A program made the translations under genes and the position numbers. DNA of 64,000 nt from positions 1,139,664-1,203,663 of the forward strand of contig NZ_BBWV01000002.1 of NCBI RefSeq assembly GCF_000974785.1, written 5' to 3'. The notes below the pieces were generated by a model. That model was given only the letters and a program-made list of their open reading frames with translations, made no database searches and had not been told where the DNA came from. Source of the stretch: Flavihumibacter petaseus NBRC 106054 (GTDB taxonomy: Bacteria > Bacteroidota > Bacteroidia > Chitinophagales > Chitinophagaceae). This document shows, one piece after another, positions 17,591 to 27,198 of this stretch (position 1 is its first letter; the number at the start of each line of letters is the position of its first letter).

Positions 17591-18832
17591 CTAGTTGCTG
17601 CGGATAGCTACAACAGGATCCATTTTTGCGGCTATGGATGCCGGTATGATTCCGGCCAGTATTCCGACAAAAATGCAGATGCCGATGGCCTTGGCCATAA
17701 TGCCAAATGAAATAGTGATTGGAAAACCCATCTGGCTGGAAATTGCCAGCGTCAGCAGGAATACCAGCAAAAGTCCCATCAGACCTCCCATGATACAGAG
17801 AAAAGCCGATTCCATCAGGAACTCCATCAGGATGGTCATCCTTTTGGCACCGATCGCCTTCTTGAGGCCGATCTGGCTGGTCCTTTCCCGCACGGTAACA
17901 AACATAATATTGGCCACACCGAACATGCCCACGAGGAGTGAGAGTACGGCAATAAAAAATCCGCCCATATTAATGCCACTGAATATACCTGCAGCAAACT
18001 CACCGAAGGCATCAATATCATTCAGGGAAAAATTATCAGCCTGCCGGGGTTTCAGTTTCCTGATGGATCGCATGGCGCCGGCAGTTTCATCACGCAGTGC
18101 CGCCATCGGAATATGCTCCCTGCCCTGCAACATCAGTACCGGCTGTGACCATTCTTCTTTGACCAGTCCCTTCATAAAACCATATGGCAGCAGGATACAG
18201 TTGTCAAACTCCCAGCCGCCGATGATGCTGCTGCCCTGTTTTTTTACCAGTCCCACTACGTTGGCAATCTTCTTGTAAATGACTATTTTCCGGCCCACCG
18301 CCTTCTCCGGTTTGCCGAATAACTCTTCTGCTACTTTATAACCCATCACCACTGAATTGGCGGCATAATCAAAATCGGTCTGCTGAAAATAGCGGCCATC
18401 GATCACTTCAATATTCTGAATATTGGAGAAGTCTTCCGTAATTCCGTATACCCGCACATTATCCAGTTTCTGATCTTCCATTTCCACGGGATCCTGTCTT
18501 TGCAGGGCAAAGGCGATGTTGGCTGCTTCTGGTACCGTTTTCCGCAACAGGGGCAATTCTTCAATTTTGGGAACCGGCCTGTTCAGTAATTTCCAGTAGG
18601 GGATCTGGCCACTGTAATCCCATTTATCAATAAAAATGGTATTGCTTCCCAGGGCTTTAATGTCTTTCTGAACATTCTCTTCGAGGCTGTTGACGGTAGC
18701 CAGTACGCCGATAATACAAAAGATGCCGATGGTGATTCCGAACAATGACAGGAAGGTTCGCAACTTATTGGATCTGAACTCTCCAAGTGCCATTTTGAGA
18801 CCTGTTCCTAAAATTTCCAGGGTTCTGCGCAT
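17591..18832 (-). CDS. ABC transporter permease, MacB/FtsX type
   Basis: A 413-residue permease with one N-terminal helix (about residues 27-47, LSLFGITIGIFCIIGVLATV), a periplasmic MacB-like domain of roughly 230 residues, and three C-terminal helices in an FtsX domain. IGLKKAIGAKRMTI is the cytoplasmic coupling segment seen in LolC/MacB permeases. Such proteins work as mechanotransmission exporters with an ATPase partner, but no ABC ATPase gene is adjacent. A -7-like box lies four bases before the ATG. The substrate is unknown. Confidence 0.88.
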   Translation of the reverse strand: MRRTLEILGTGLKMALGEFRSNKLRTFLSLFGITIGIFCIIGVLATVNSLEENVQKDIKALGSNTIFIDKWDYSGQIPYWKLLNRPVPKIEELPLLRKTVPEAANIAFALQRQDPVEMEDQKLDNVRVYGITEDFSNIQNIEVIDGRYFQQTDFDYAANSVVMGYKVAEELFGKPEKAVGRKIVIYKKIANVVGLVKKQGSSIIGGWEFDNCILLPYGFMKGLVKEEWSQPVLMLQGREHIPMAALRDETAGAMRSIRKLKPRQADNFSLNDIDAFGEFAAGIFSGINMGGFFIAVLSLLVGMFGVANIMFVTVRERTSQIGLKKAIGAKRMTILMEFLMESAFLCIMGGLMGLLLVFLLTLAISSQMGFPITISFGIMAKAIGICIFVGILAGIIPASIAAKMDPVVAIRSN

Positions 18833-18836
18833 ATTT

Positions 18837-18844
18837 CAAATGTA
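18837..18844 (-). promoter_or_regulatory. Putative -7 box of the permease gene
   Basis: TACATTTG on the minus strand, then AAAT and the ATG at 18832. The arrangement is the same as that of the threonine aldolase gene at 9397. Confidence 0.45.
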
Positions 18845-18950
18845 GCCCGTTTTTTGTATGTTTTTCCCAAAAAACAGTCTTACATTAGAAGTGCACAATC
18901 CACCCCCTGGAACCCTTAGGAAGATATTTACTCACCAAAAATAAATTCCA

Positions 18951-19328
18951 ATGGTTACTACAGACATCAGCCAGTTGAATGGAGAGTGTTCTACCTGGAG
19001 AAACACCCTCCGTGATCAAAGAAGCCAGTTCACCTCGCTCAAAGAAAAACTTCAACTACTTTCACTCAACCTTCAAGATCAGAAATCACTCCAGGACCTC
19101 GAACATCTGCAGAATCAGTTTTACATCCAGCTGATCAACATTCACGACCTCAAACACGCTATCCGTGAACACGAACAGATCGCCAGCTGGGAAATTAACC
19201 GTAATGGACAGGTAAGCGACGCTACCTGGTCGGCACATGAAGAACTGCACGACCAGTATGAAAACCTGCAGCACCACTTAAAAAACGTTCAGACCGAATT
19301 CAAGCATTTCGCAACAGTACTGCAGTGA
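18951..19328 (+). CDS. Hypothetical coiled-coil protein
   Basis: A 125-residue, largely helical protein with heptad-like leucine spacing through residues 25-60 and 95-120. It has no signal peptide, membrane segment or recognised domain. It is rich in Gln, His and Glu. The middle section HDLKHAIREHEQIASWEINR is the most distinctive part. It lies 53 bases upstream of the EF-G-like gene on the same strand and may be co-transcribed. Function is unknown. Confidence 0.65.
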   Translation: MVTTDISQLNGECSTWRNTLRDQRSQFTSLKEKLQLLSLNLQDQKSLQDLEHLQNQFYIQLINIHDLKHAIREHEQIASWEINRNGQVSDATWSAHEELHDQYENLQHHLKNVQTEFKHFATVLQ

Positions 19329-19381
19329 TGTCATTCTCCTGACATCAACATGTTGTTTTTCTCACCCTTAAATGAATTGCG

Positions 19382-21520
19382 ATGCCTGCCGAATTTGATA
19401 CCAATCATGTTAAAAATATTGTCTTGCTCGGTCATGCCGGATCGGGCAAGACCTCTTTAGCGGAATGCATGCTCTTTGAAGCAGGCATTATCCAGCGCCG
19501 GGGATCCGTCGCTGCCCGCAACACTGTAAGTGATTACCATGAGCTCGAACAGGAACGTGGTAATTCCATCTTTTCCACGTTGATGCATGCCCGTTGGCGC
19601 GGATACAAGATCAACCTGATAGATACGCCCGGTTATGACGATTTTGTCGGCGAAGTAATCTCCGCACTTCGCGTTGCCGACACCGGTGTCATGCTGCTCA
19701 ATGCCGCCATGGGGGTAGAAGTGGGAACTGACATCACCTGGCGATACACCGAACAGTTCAGAACGCCGATGATCTTTGCCGTCAACCAGCTCGATCACGA
19801 AAAAGCTGATTTCGATAAAACGGTACAACAGGCGAAAGAACATTTCGGGTCAAAAGTGGTGCTCGTGCAGTATCCTGTACAGCAGGGCGAAGGTTTTCAC
19901 GAGATCATCGACCTGCTGCGCATGACCATGTACAAATTCCTTGATACCGGTGGCAAACCGGAGAAAAAGCCCATTCCTGATTCAGAAAGGGCCAGGGCTG
20001 ATTTTTTGCACAAGGAACTGGTGGAGGCAATTGCCAGCAATGATGAATCGCTGATGGAAAAGTATTTCGACAAGGGAGAGCTGGATGAGGATGAAATGAA
20101 GGATGGCATGAAAAAAGCGATGATCAACCATGACCTGTTCCCTTTATTCTGCCTGAGCGCTGAACGGAATATGGGCAGCGGGCGCCTGATGGGATTCATT
20201 GACAATGTTTGCCCCAGCGCCAATGAAATGCCGCCACAGCGCACCCGGAGCGGCAAGGACCTTCCCTGCCGTTCAGAAGGTCCGCCCTGTATTTTTGTGT
20301 ACAAGACAGTTTCAGAACCGCATGTGGGAGAATTATCTTTTTTCAAAGTCTATTCCGGAACGATAAAATCGGGTATGGAACTGGAGAATGAAAACACCCA
20401 GGTGAGCGAAAAGCTGTCGCAGCTGTTTGCTGTGGAAGGCAACCGCCGGATGAATGTAAATGAGCTCACTGCGGGAGATATCGGCGCCACGCTGAAACTC
20501 CGGAATACTCATGTGAACAATACGCTTCATGACCGCGGTGCTGCATTGGAGCTGGAACCCATCGTATTTCCGCCACCGAATATGAGTGTAGCGATAGAGC
20601 CGGTGAATAAGGGTGAAGATGAAAAGCTGTCGCAGGCCCTTCACCAGCTGGTAGAAGAAGACGCAACCGTTCGGGTGGAGATCTCCCCGGAACTCAGGCA
20701 GACCCTCTTGCATTGTCAGGGCGATATGCACCTTGCGGTGATCAAGTGGAAGATTGAGCATGTAGGTAAGGTGGAGATCCGCTTTGCCCGTCCGCGTATC
20801 GCCTACCGTGAAACGATCCGGAAGTCTGCCGACGCACAATATCGCCACAAGAAACAATCCGGCGGAGCCGGACAGTTCGGGGAAGTACACATGCGGATTG
20901 AGCCCTGGTTCGATGGCATGCCTGAGCCCGGCGGGCTGACAGTCAGGGGGAGAGAAACCCACGAGCTCCCCTGGGGCGGTAAACTGATCTATTACAATTG
21001 CATTGTCGGTGGGGCCATCGACACGCGTTTCCTGCCCTCCATATTGAAAGGAGTGCTGGAAAAAATGCAGGAAGGGCCACTGACCGGCAGTTATGTACGT
21101 GATATCCGGGTGTCGGTATTTGACGGAAAAATGCATCCTGTAGACTCCAATGATATTTCCTTTAAACTGGCAGGCCTTCAGGCATTCCGGCAGGCTTTCC
21201 GGAATGCGGATCCTTTGCTGCTGGAACCCATTTACCAGCTTGAAGTGATGTGCCCGGATGATTTAACCGGTTCTGTAATGGGCGATCTGCAAACGCGTCG
21301 CGCCATTGTGGAAGGCATGGAATCAGAAGCTCACTTTACCAGGATCCAGGCGAAAGTTCCGCTGGCAGAAATGCATGAATATGCTTCTTCGCTGCGCTCC
21401 ATCACCCAGGGACGCGCCAAATTCCGCATGGAGTTCTCACTTTATGCACCGGTTCCGTTTGAACTGCAGAAAAAACTTACAGAAGAGTATAATAAGCAGG
21501 CTGTACTGGAAGAAGCTTGA
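19382..21520 (+). CDS. EF-G-like translational GTPase (EF-G2 type)
   Basis: A 712-residue five-domain protein of EF-G length. The P-loop is GHAGSGKT (17-24), switch I is LEQERGNSIFS, switch II is DTPGYDDFVGE (81-91) and the G4 motif is NQLD (135-138). In EF-G switch II reads DTPGH and G4 reads NKxD, so the catalytic histidine is Tyr and the G4 lysine is Gln here. Domain IV includes KKQSGGAGQFGEV. This pattern fits the EF-G2 paralogues, where weak or absent ribosome-dependent GTPase activity has been reported. It is probably an accessory factor, not the essential EF-G. Confidence 0.85.
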   Translation: MPAEFDTNHVKNIVLLGHAGSGKTSLAECMLFEAGIIQRRGSVAARNTVSDYHELEQERGNSIFSTLMHARWRGYKINLIDTPGYDDFVGEVISALRVADTGVMLLNAAMGVEVGTDITWRYTEQFRTPMIFAVNQLDHEKADFDKTVQQAKEHFGSKVVLVQYPVQQGEGFHEIIDLLRMTMYKFLDTGGKPEKKPIPDSERARADFLHKELVEAIASNDESLMEKYFDKGELDEDEMKDGMKKAMINHDLFPLFCLSAERNMGSGRLMGFIDNVCPSANEMPPQRTRSGKDLPCRSEGPPCIFVYKTVSEPHVGELSFFKVYSGTIKSGMELENENTQVSEKLSQLFAVEGNRRMNVNELTAGDIGATLKLRNTHVNNTLHDRGAALELEPIVFPPPNMSVAIEPVNKGEDEKLSQALHQLVEEDATVRVEISPELRQTLLHCQGDMHLAVIKWKIEHVGKVEIRFARPRIAYRETIRKSADAQYRHKKQSGGAGQFGEVHMRIEPWFDGMPEPGGLTVRGRETHELPWGGKLIYYNCIVGGAIDTRFLPSILKGVLEKMQEGPLTGSYVRDIRVSVFDGKMHPVDSNDISFKLAGLQAFRQAFRNADPLLLEPIYQLEVMCPDDLTGSVMGDLQTRRAIVEGMESEAHFTRIQAKVPLAEMHEYASSLRSITQGRAKFRMEFSLYAPVPFELQKKLTEEYNKQAVLEEA

Positions 21521-21659
21521 GCAATAACATATAGTGAGATGATTTTCAGGGGATTAAATTCGTTTCGATAAACGGACACAATTTTGAATAAGTTTGCCCG
21601 TTTTTTTGATGATCCGTTTTTAATCCGTAAATGACCCCAACTGAAAATTGTCCCACCCT

Positions 21660-21905
21660 ATGAACCAACAGCTCTATTTCAACGATCAGGCACATATTGC
21701 CGAAAAGTTTTTTTTGCTGCAGGATCATCTTGCTGACACAAGTAAAATGGCCGTCCTGAAAATCCGCAACTGGAAGCTGGTTGAGCATCTTCCCGAAACC
21801 AGCCAGCGTTACCAGAAGCACATGCAACAAACCTTATTTAACGTTGTTGCCAACGAATTCATTTTATGTGAAGTCGGGTTTCACTTTTCCCCGGTAAACA
21901 ACTAA
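21660..21905 (+). CDS. Hypothetical protein, 81 residues
   Basis: A small soluble protein starting MNQQLYFNDQAHIAEKFFLL and ending FILCEVGFHFSPVNN. It is hydrophilic with a helical N-terminal two thirds, has one cysteine, and shows no signal peptide. ATG 21660 was chosen over a TTG four codons upstream. A strong terminator starts three bases after the stop, which supports an expressed gene. No family is recognised. Confidence 0.6.
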   Translation: MNQQLYFNDQAHIAEKFFLLQDHLADTSKMAVLKIRNWKLVEHLPETSQRYQKHMQQTLFNVVANEFILCEVGFHFSPVNN

Positions 21906-21908
21906 AAA

Positions 21909-21940
21909 CAAAGGGCTCTGAACAGGGCCCTTTGTTTTTA
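21909..21940 (+). terminator. Terminator after the 81-residue gene
   Basis: ACAAAGGGC (21909-21917) pairs with GCCCTTTGT (21928-21936), followed by TTTT. Confidence 0.85.
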
Positions 21941-21951
21941 TCGAACCACTT

Positions 21952-21959
21952 ACCTTTGG
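21952..21959 (+). promoter_or_regulatory. Putative -7 box of the thiolase gene
   Basis: TACCTTTG matches TAnnTTTG 16 bases before the ATG at 21976. A TTTG at 21932-21935 could serve as the -33 element with 16-base spacing, but it overlaps the preceding terminator stem. Confidence 0.5.
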
Positions 21960-21975
21960 CTGACGAAGTTTCCAT

Positions 21976-23154
21976 ATGAAAGAAGTATATATCGTTTCAG
22001 CCGTACGCACCCCGATCGGTAGTTTCGGGGGTAATCTCAAATCATTTTCCGCTACGCAACTGGGTGCAATCGCCGTAAAAGGTGCATTGGCCAAAGCAGG
22101 CATTGCGCCTGACCAGGTAAATGAGCTGCTGATGGGCGCCGTTATCCAGGCCAACCTGGGCCAGGCACCTGCCCGCCAGGTCGCCCGCTTCGCCGGTTTA
22201 CCCGATAATGTTACCTGTACCACGGTGAATAAAGTCTGCGCAAGCGGCATGAAAGCCATTGCACAGGGCGTTCAGAGCATTCTGCTGGGTGATGCTGATA
22301 TCGTGGTTGCCGGAGGCATGGAAAGTATGAGTAATGTTCCTTTTTATGCGGATCAGCTCCGCTGGGGAAACAAATATGGAAATGCTACGCTCATAGATGG
22401 CCTGGCTAAAGATGGCCTCACTGATGTATATGATGGCAAAGCCATGGGTAATGCTGCAGAACTTTGCGCGTCCACCTGTGGCATCTCCCGGGAGGAACAG
22501 GACAAATTTGCCATTGAAAGTTACCAACGGAGCCAGGCTGCCTGGGAGAAAGGACTGTTTACCGCTGAGATTGTGCCTGTTCCGGTAGTGCAAAGAAACG
22601 GTGAGACCCTGTTGATCGAAAAGGATGAAGAACCCTGGAATGTCAAATTTGATAAGATCCCGTCACTGAAACCTGCCTTTCAGAAAGAAGGGACAGTTAC
22701 AGCCGCCAATGCATCCACCATGAATGATGGTGCCGCAGCCGTGGTACTGATGAGCAAAGAAAGGGCAACTCAGCTTGGCATAACGCCCATCGCCGCCGTA
22801 ATTGGCTATGCTGATGCCGAACAGGCACCAGAATGGTTCACCACCACGCCGGCAATCGCTGTTCCCAAAGCCGTCGGGAAAGCCGGGCTGACCATGAAGG
22901 ATATCGACTGTTGGGAATTGAATGAAGCCTTCTCGGTAGTTGGTATCGAAAATACCCGCAGGATGCACCTGGATCCGGCAAAAGTGAATATGCATGGTGG
23001 TGCAGTGTCGCTTGGCCATCCACTGGGTGCAAGCGGCGCAAGAATTATCGTTACGCTGATCAATGTGCTGAAGTCCAACAATGCCCGTTACGGTGCTGCC
23101 GGCATCTGCAACGGGGGGGGTGGCGCATCGGCCATGGTCATCAAAAACCTGTGA
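21976..23154 (+). CDS. Acetyl-CoA C-acetyltransferase (thiolase)
   Basis: A 392-residue thiolase of normal length that condenses or cleaves acetoacetyl-CoA. The nucleophile is Cys88 in TTVNKVCASGMKAI. The C-terminal catalytic motifs are MHGGAVSLGHPLGASGARI and GICNGGGGASAM, with the second catalytic cysteine. The opening VYIVSAVRTPIGSFGG is standard for AtoB/ThlA. The biosynthetic or degradative direction cannot be decided. An 8-base G run encodes the NGGGG segment at 23113-23120. The GNAT gene follows one base later. Confidence 0.92.
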   Translation: MKEVYIVSAVRTPIGSFGGNLKSFSATQLGAIAVKGALAKAGIAPDQVNELLMGAVIQANLGQAPARQVARFAGLPDNVTCTTVNKVCASGMKAIAQGVQSILLGDADIVVAGGMESMSNVPFYADQLRWGNKYGNATLIDGLAKDGLTDVYDGKAMGNAAELCASTCGISREEQDKFAIESYQRSQAAWEKGLFTAEIVPVPVVQRNGETLLIEKDEEPWNVKFDKIPSLKPAFQKEGTVTAANASTMNDGAAAVVLMSKERATQLGITPIAAVIGYADAEQAPEWFTTTPAIAVPKAVGKAGLTMKDIDCWELNEAFSVVGIENTRRMHLDPAKVNMHGGAVSLGHPLGASGARIIVTLINVLKSNNARYGAAGICNGGGGASAMVIKNL

Positions 23155-23155
23155 C

Positions 23156-23686
23156 ATGCCTGATATAAGGCTGGCGGGAAAAGAGGACGCACAACGCATC
23201 AGTGCGCTCAGCCGGCAAACATTTATTGATTCCTTCGCTGCAGACAACACCGCTGCAGATATGGAAATCTTCCTGAACAGCCAGTTTACCATATCGCAAC
23301 TGGAGGCACAGGTAGGGCAGCCACTTAATCATTTTTTCATCACCTGGGAACAGGAAGAGCCGCTGGGGTATATGCGGCTGATTGAACATCCTGACGGTCA
23401 TCCTGATTTCCGGCCAGGTTTTCCTTCTTTTGAGATCAGCCGCTTTTATGCGGTAAAACAAGCCATTGGAAAAGGAATCGGTCCCCTGATGATGGCTTAT
23501 GCCCTCGATTTCGGCAGATCACTCGGTTATCCGGTTTGCTGGTTGGGTGTTTGGGAAAAGAATGCCCGTGCATTGCGGTTCTACAGCAAATTTGGTTTCA
23601 CGCAGGAAGGCAGCCATGCTTTCCTGTTGGGCACAGACTGGCAAACGGACCTCATCCTGTTTGTTGAGCTCGATAAGAATTGCTGA
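23156..23686 (+). CDS. GNAT family N-acetyltransferase
   Basis: A 176-residue acetyltransferase. The acetyl-CoA-binding motif A is in SRFYAVKQAIGKGIGPLMM, with a Q/RxxGxG/A-like run, and motif B follows in WLGVWEKNARALRFYSKFGF. The N-terminus DIRLAGKEDAQRISALSRQT is typical of the fold. The ATG at 23156 lies one base after the thiolase stop; a longer frame inside thiolase is not expected. It may acetylate a small molecule or a protein N-terminus; the substrate is unknown. Confidence 0.85.
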   Translation: MPDIRLAGKEDAQRISALSRQTFIDSFAADNTAADMEIFLNSQFTISQLEAQVGQPLNHFFITWEQEEPLGYMRLIEHPDGHPDFRPGFPSFEISRFYAVKQAIGKGIGPLMMAYALDFGRSLGYPVCWLGVWEKNARALRFYSKFGFTQEGSHAFLLGTDWQTDLILFVELDKNC

Positions 23687-23782
23687 TATCCTCCGATCGC
23701 CATCTTCCAAAATGTCGTATTTTAAACCATCGTTTTCAAACTAATCGTTGTCCTACCAGTAACACCATTAACATAACTGTCT

Positions 23783-26700
23783 ATGATCCTTTTCCCTAAG
23801 GGAGTCCGGCTAACTGCATGTGCAAACCTGTTGAAGTTTCGGCCCTTTGTGATGCTGATTGCCCTGATGGCGGGTGGGCTCCTGTCGCTGCCGGCCAGCG
23901 GACATACCCGGAAAGCAGCTCCTTTTCAATCTGATACCGCTATTGCCCGCGGCAGGGTAGTAGACAGAGCCGATAACAAACCCATTCCCGGTGCTACTGT
24001 TACCAACCTGCGCTCAGGCAAATCGATCTTCACCAATACCCAGGGTGAGTTTGCCATTCCGGCATTTCCCGGCGACAGTATCCGGATCACTGTTGCAGGC
24101 ATGCAGCCTTCCACCGTCGCCTATAATGGTGAACCCAGTCTGGCCGTCAGCATCGCCAAAGGAGAGGCAACGCTCTCGGAAGTGATCGTGACTGGTTACC
24201 AGAATATCGACCGTAAAAAATTTGCCGGGGCGGCTGCCGTGGTGAAGATGGACAATATCAAAATGGAAGGAACAGCTGATGTGACCCGCATGCTCGAAGG
24301 CAGGGTGGCCGGCGTGGCTGTTCAGAACGTATCCGGCACTTTTGGTGCCGCTCCCAAACTGAGGGTGCGTGGCGCCACTTCCCTGAATGGCGACAACAAA
24401 CCGCTTTGGGTGGTTGACGGCGTGGTACTGGAAGACATCGTTAATATTTCCAATGACCAGCTGTCCAGTGGTGACCCAACCACCTTGCTGGGTTCCAGCG
24501 TAGCCGGGTTGAACTCAAATGACATTGAAAGCTTCGATATCCTTAAAGATGCAGCAGCGACCGCCCTGTATGGAGCCCGTGCGATGAACGGGGTAGTAGT
24601 GATCACTACCAAAAAAGGTAAATCAGGCAAAACCACCGTCAACTACAACGGCAGTTACGGTGTCCAGTTCAAGCCCACCTACGGCGACTATAATATCATG
24701 AACTCCATGGAGCAGATGAGTGTGCTGGCCGAACTGGAAAGAAAGGGAAGCCTGAATTACACCATCCTTTCACGGGGTGATATCGGTGTTTACGGCAAGA
24801 TGTATGAGGCATTGGGCATGAATGACGCCGGCAGCTTCGACCTTCAGAATACCCAGCCGGAAAGAGCCGCTTTCCTGAAACGGTATGCTTATGCGAATAC
24901 GGATTGGTTCGATGTGCTCTTCAAAAACAATTTTGTACAGGAGCATTCGCTCAGCATTTCCGGTGGTACCGAGAAATCCCAGAACTATTTCTCCCTGAGT
25001 TATTACGGCGACAACGGATGGACCATTGCCGACAACGTAAACCGGTTCACCATGAACTTCAGGAACAACTACAAGTTCAATGACCGGTTCAATGCAGGAT
25101 TCTCCACGCTGGGATCAATCCGGCAACAAAAAGCGCCTGGCACACTGGCAAGAAACCCTAACCCGGTGGAAGGCCAGTACGACCGCGATTTTGACATCAA
25201 TCCTTTTAGCTACGCAGTCAATACCAGCCGTACCCTTACGCCTTATGACGAAAATGGAAACCTCGAATATTTCAGGAGGAATTATGCGCCATTCAATATT
25301 ATTCACGAACTGGATAATAATTATCTCGACATCAATATTATTGATCTGAAACTACAGCTGGATGCCACTTACAAATTTACCGACAAGTTCAGGTATGAGT
25401 TTGTTGGTGCCGCACGATATGTAAAGTCTACAACTGAACACCAGGTAACAGAATATTCAAACATGGCCAATGCCTATCGTTCGGCCGGTACGACGGTGAT
25501 CAGGCAGAACAACAAATTCCTTTACCGTGATCCCGATAACCCCGAAGCGGAACCGGTAGTTGTTTTACCGTATGGCGGATTTTACAACCGCAACGAAGAC
25601 TACCTCGTGAACTATGATGTGCGCAACTCACTGAATTATTCAACTGACATTGGTTCCAAAAGTAGCCTGAACGTTCTTGGCGGCGTACAGATCCGTGCCA
25701 CCAACCGCCAGAATTACAACAACACGGGATATGGCTACCAGTATGATAATGGAGGGATTCCGCTGGTGGACTATCGGATCCTGAAACAGACCATCGAACA
25801 GAATTTCCCGTATTATGGCATGAGCAAGGACTATGACCGGTTCGTCGCCTTCTACGCCACAGCCAACTACACCTTCGACAACAGGTTCAACCTTACAGCC
25901 ACAGGGCGGTACGATGGTTCCAACCGCCTCGGCAGCTCCCGCCAGGCAAGGTGGCTGCCGACCTGGAGCGTTGCGGGCTCCTGGAATATGGAACAGGAAA
26001 AATTCCTGGAAGATGTCAGCTGGCTCGATTACCTGACCCTGCGCGCCAGCTATGGACTTACCGCCAGTATGGGACCTGCTACCAACTCGAATATTGTATT
26101 GCGTACCATCAATACCAACCGGCCCTACCTGACAGAAAAGGAATCGGTGATCACCCTGGCCAACCTGGAGAACAAAGACCTGACCTGGGAGAAAATGTAT
26201 ACCAGTAATATCGGAATAGATGCCTCCATGTTCAACCGGCGCCTGAGCTTCAGCATAGATGCATACTACAGGCAAAGCTATGATCTCATCAGCCTGATCA
26301 AAACCTCAGGCATTGGTGGTGAAGCCTACAAGGCAGCGAACTATGCAGATATGGATTCCTATGGCGGTGAGTTCGTGATCAACGGGGAAATTATCCGTAA
26401 GAAGGACTGGGGCTGGCGTTCAACGCTGACTTTTGGCTACAACAAGAACAAGATCATCAATGCCCGCAATGAACCAACCATTTTCAGCCTGGTAGTGCCT
26501 GAAGGTGGCAATAAGGAGGGGTACCCGGTAAGAAGTCTTTTTTCCATCCGGTACGATGGCCTCGACCACAGAACCGGGATGCCCAATTTTATCGATGAGA
26601 CCGGAAAAAGCAACAACACGGTCTACCTGCAGGATCAGAATACCAGCTACCTGAAATATGAAGGGCCGGTTGATCCTCCGTTCAACGGCGGATTCTCCAA

Positions 26701-27187
26701 TACATTTCATTACAAGGCGTTCAGCCTGAATATCTTTATTACCTACCAGGCGGGTAACAAGATCAGGCTGTATCCAAACTTCCGGACACTATATACCGAC
26801 CTGGATGCCATGCCGAAAGAATTCAAGGATCGCTGGGTGCAGCCGGGTGACGAAGTTTACACAAATGTTCCTTCTATCCTCGGGGTATTTGAACAATCAA
26901 GGCTAACTGGTGCATATCCATACAATAACTACAATTACTCTGATGTCAGGGTCGCCAGCGGTGATTTTATCCGCCTGAAAACTGTTTCCCTTTCGTACCA
27001 GTTTCCCCAGAAAATTGTGCAGTCCATCAAGGCAAATAATCTTGGCGCTACGATTTCTGCCACCAACCCGTGGCTGATCTATTCTGATATTGCGCTGAAG
27101 GGACAGGACCCTGAATTTTTCAATGCCGGCGGTGTGGCGCAACCTATCCAGAAACAAATTACGTTAACCCTGAAACTGGGATTCTAA
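23783..27187 (+). CDS. SusC/RagA-type TonB-linked outer membrane protein
   Basis: A 1134-residue outer-membrane importer. A signal peptide (about residues 1-41) precedes a carboxypeptidase-like regulatory domain (ARGRVVDRADNKPIPGATV, to about 120). Then come a SusC-type plug with SEVIVTGYQNI, LRVRGATSLNG and LKDAAATALYGARAMNGVV, and a C-terminal beta-barrel ending in aromatic-rich strands (LTLKLGF). No STN domain or sigma/anti-sigma pair is present nearby. SusC forms a lidded channel with SusD, whose gene starts 12 bases downstream. Absence of glycosidase genes suggests a non-glycan substrate, as with the RagAB peptide importer. Confidence 0.93.
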   Translation: MILFPKGVRLTACANLLKFRPFVMLIALMAGGLLSLPASGHTRKAAPFQSDTAIARGRVVDRADNKPIPGATVTNLRSGKSIFTNTQGEFAIPAFPGDSIRITVAGMQPSTVAYNGEPSLAVSIAKGEATLSEVIVTGYQNIDRKKFAGAAAVVKMDNIKMEGTADVTRMLEGRVAGVAVQNVSGTFGAAPKLRVRGATSLNGDNKPLWVVDGVVLEDIVNISNDQLSSGDPTTLLGSSVAGLNSNDIESFDILKDAAATALYGARAMNGVVVITTKKGKSGKTTVNYNGSYGVQFKPTYGDYNIMNSMEQMSVLAELERKGSLNYTILSRGDIGVYGKMYEALGMNDAGSFDLQNTQPERAAFLKRYAYANTDWFDVLFKNNFVQEHSLSISGGTEKSQNYFSLSYYGDNGWTIADNVNRFTMNFRNNYKFNDRFNAGFSTLGSIRQQKAPGTLARNPNPVEGQYDRDFDINPFSYAVNTSRTLTPYDENGNLEYFRRNYAPFNIIHELDNNYLDINIIDLKLQLDATYKFTDKFRYEFVGAARYVKSTTEHQVTEYSNMANAYRSAGTTVIRQNNKFLYRDPDNPEAEPVVVLPYGGFYNRNEDYLVNYDVRNSLNYSTDIGSKSSLNVLGGVQIRATNRQNYNNTGYGYQYDNGGIPLVDYRILKQTIEQNFPYYGMSKDYDRFVAFYATANYTFDNRFNLTATGRYDGSNRLGSSRQARWLPTWSVAGSWNMEQEKFLEDVSWLDYLTLRASYGLTASMGPATNSNIVLRTINTNRPYLTEKESVITLANLENKDLTWEKMYTSNIGIDASMFNRRLSFSIDAYYRQSYDLISLIKTSGIGGEAYKAANYADMDSYGGEFVINGEIIRKKDWGWRSTLTFGYNKNKIINARNEPTIFSLVVPEGGNKEGYPVRSLFSIRYDGLDHRTGMPNFIDETGKSNNTVYLQDQNTSYLKYEGPVDPPFNGGFSNTFHYKAFSLNIFITYQAGNKIRLYPNFRTLYTDLDAMPKEFKDRWVQPGDEVYTNVPSILGVFEQSRLTGAYPYNNYNYSDVRVASGDFIRLKTVSLSYQFPQKIVQSIKANNLGATISATNPWLIYSDIALKGQDPEFFNAGGVAQPIQKQITLTLKLGF

Positions 27188-27198
27188 ATCACTGCCAC

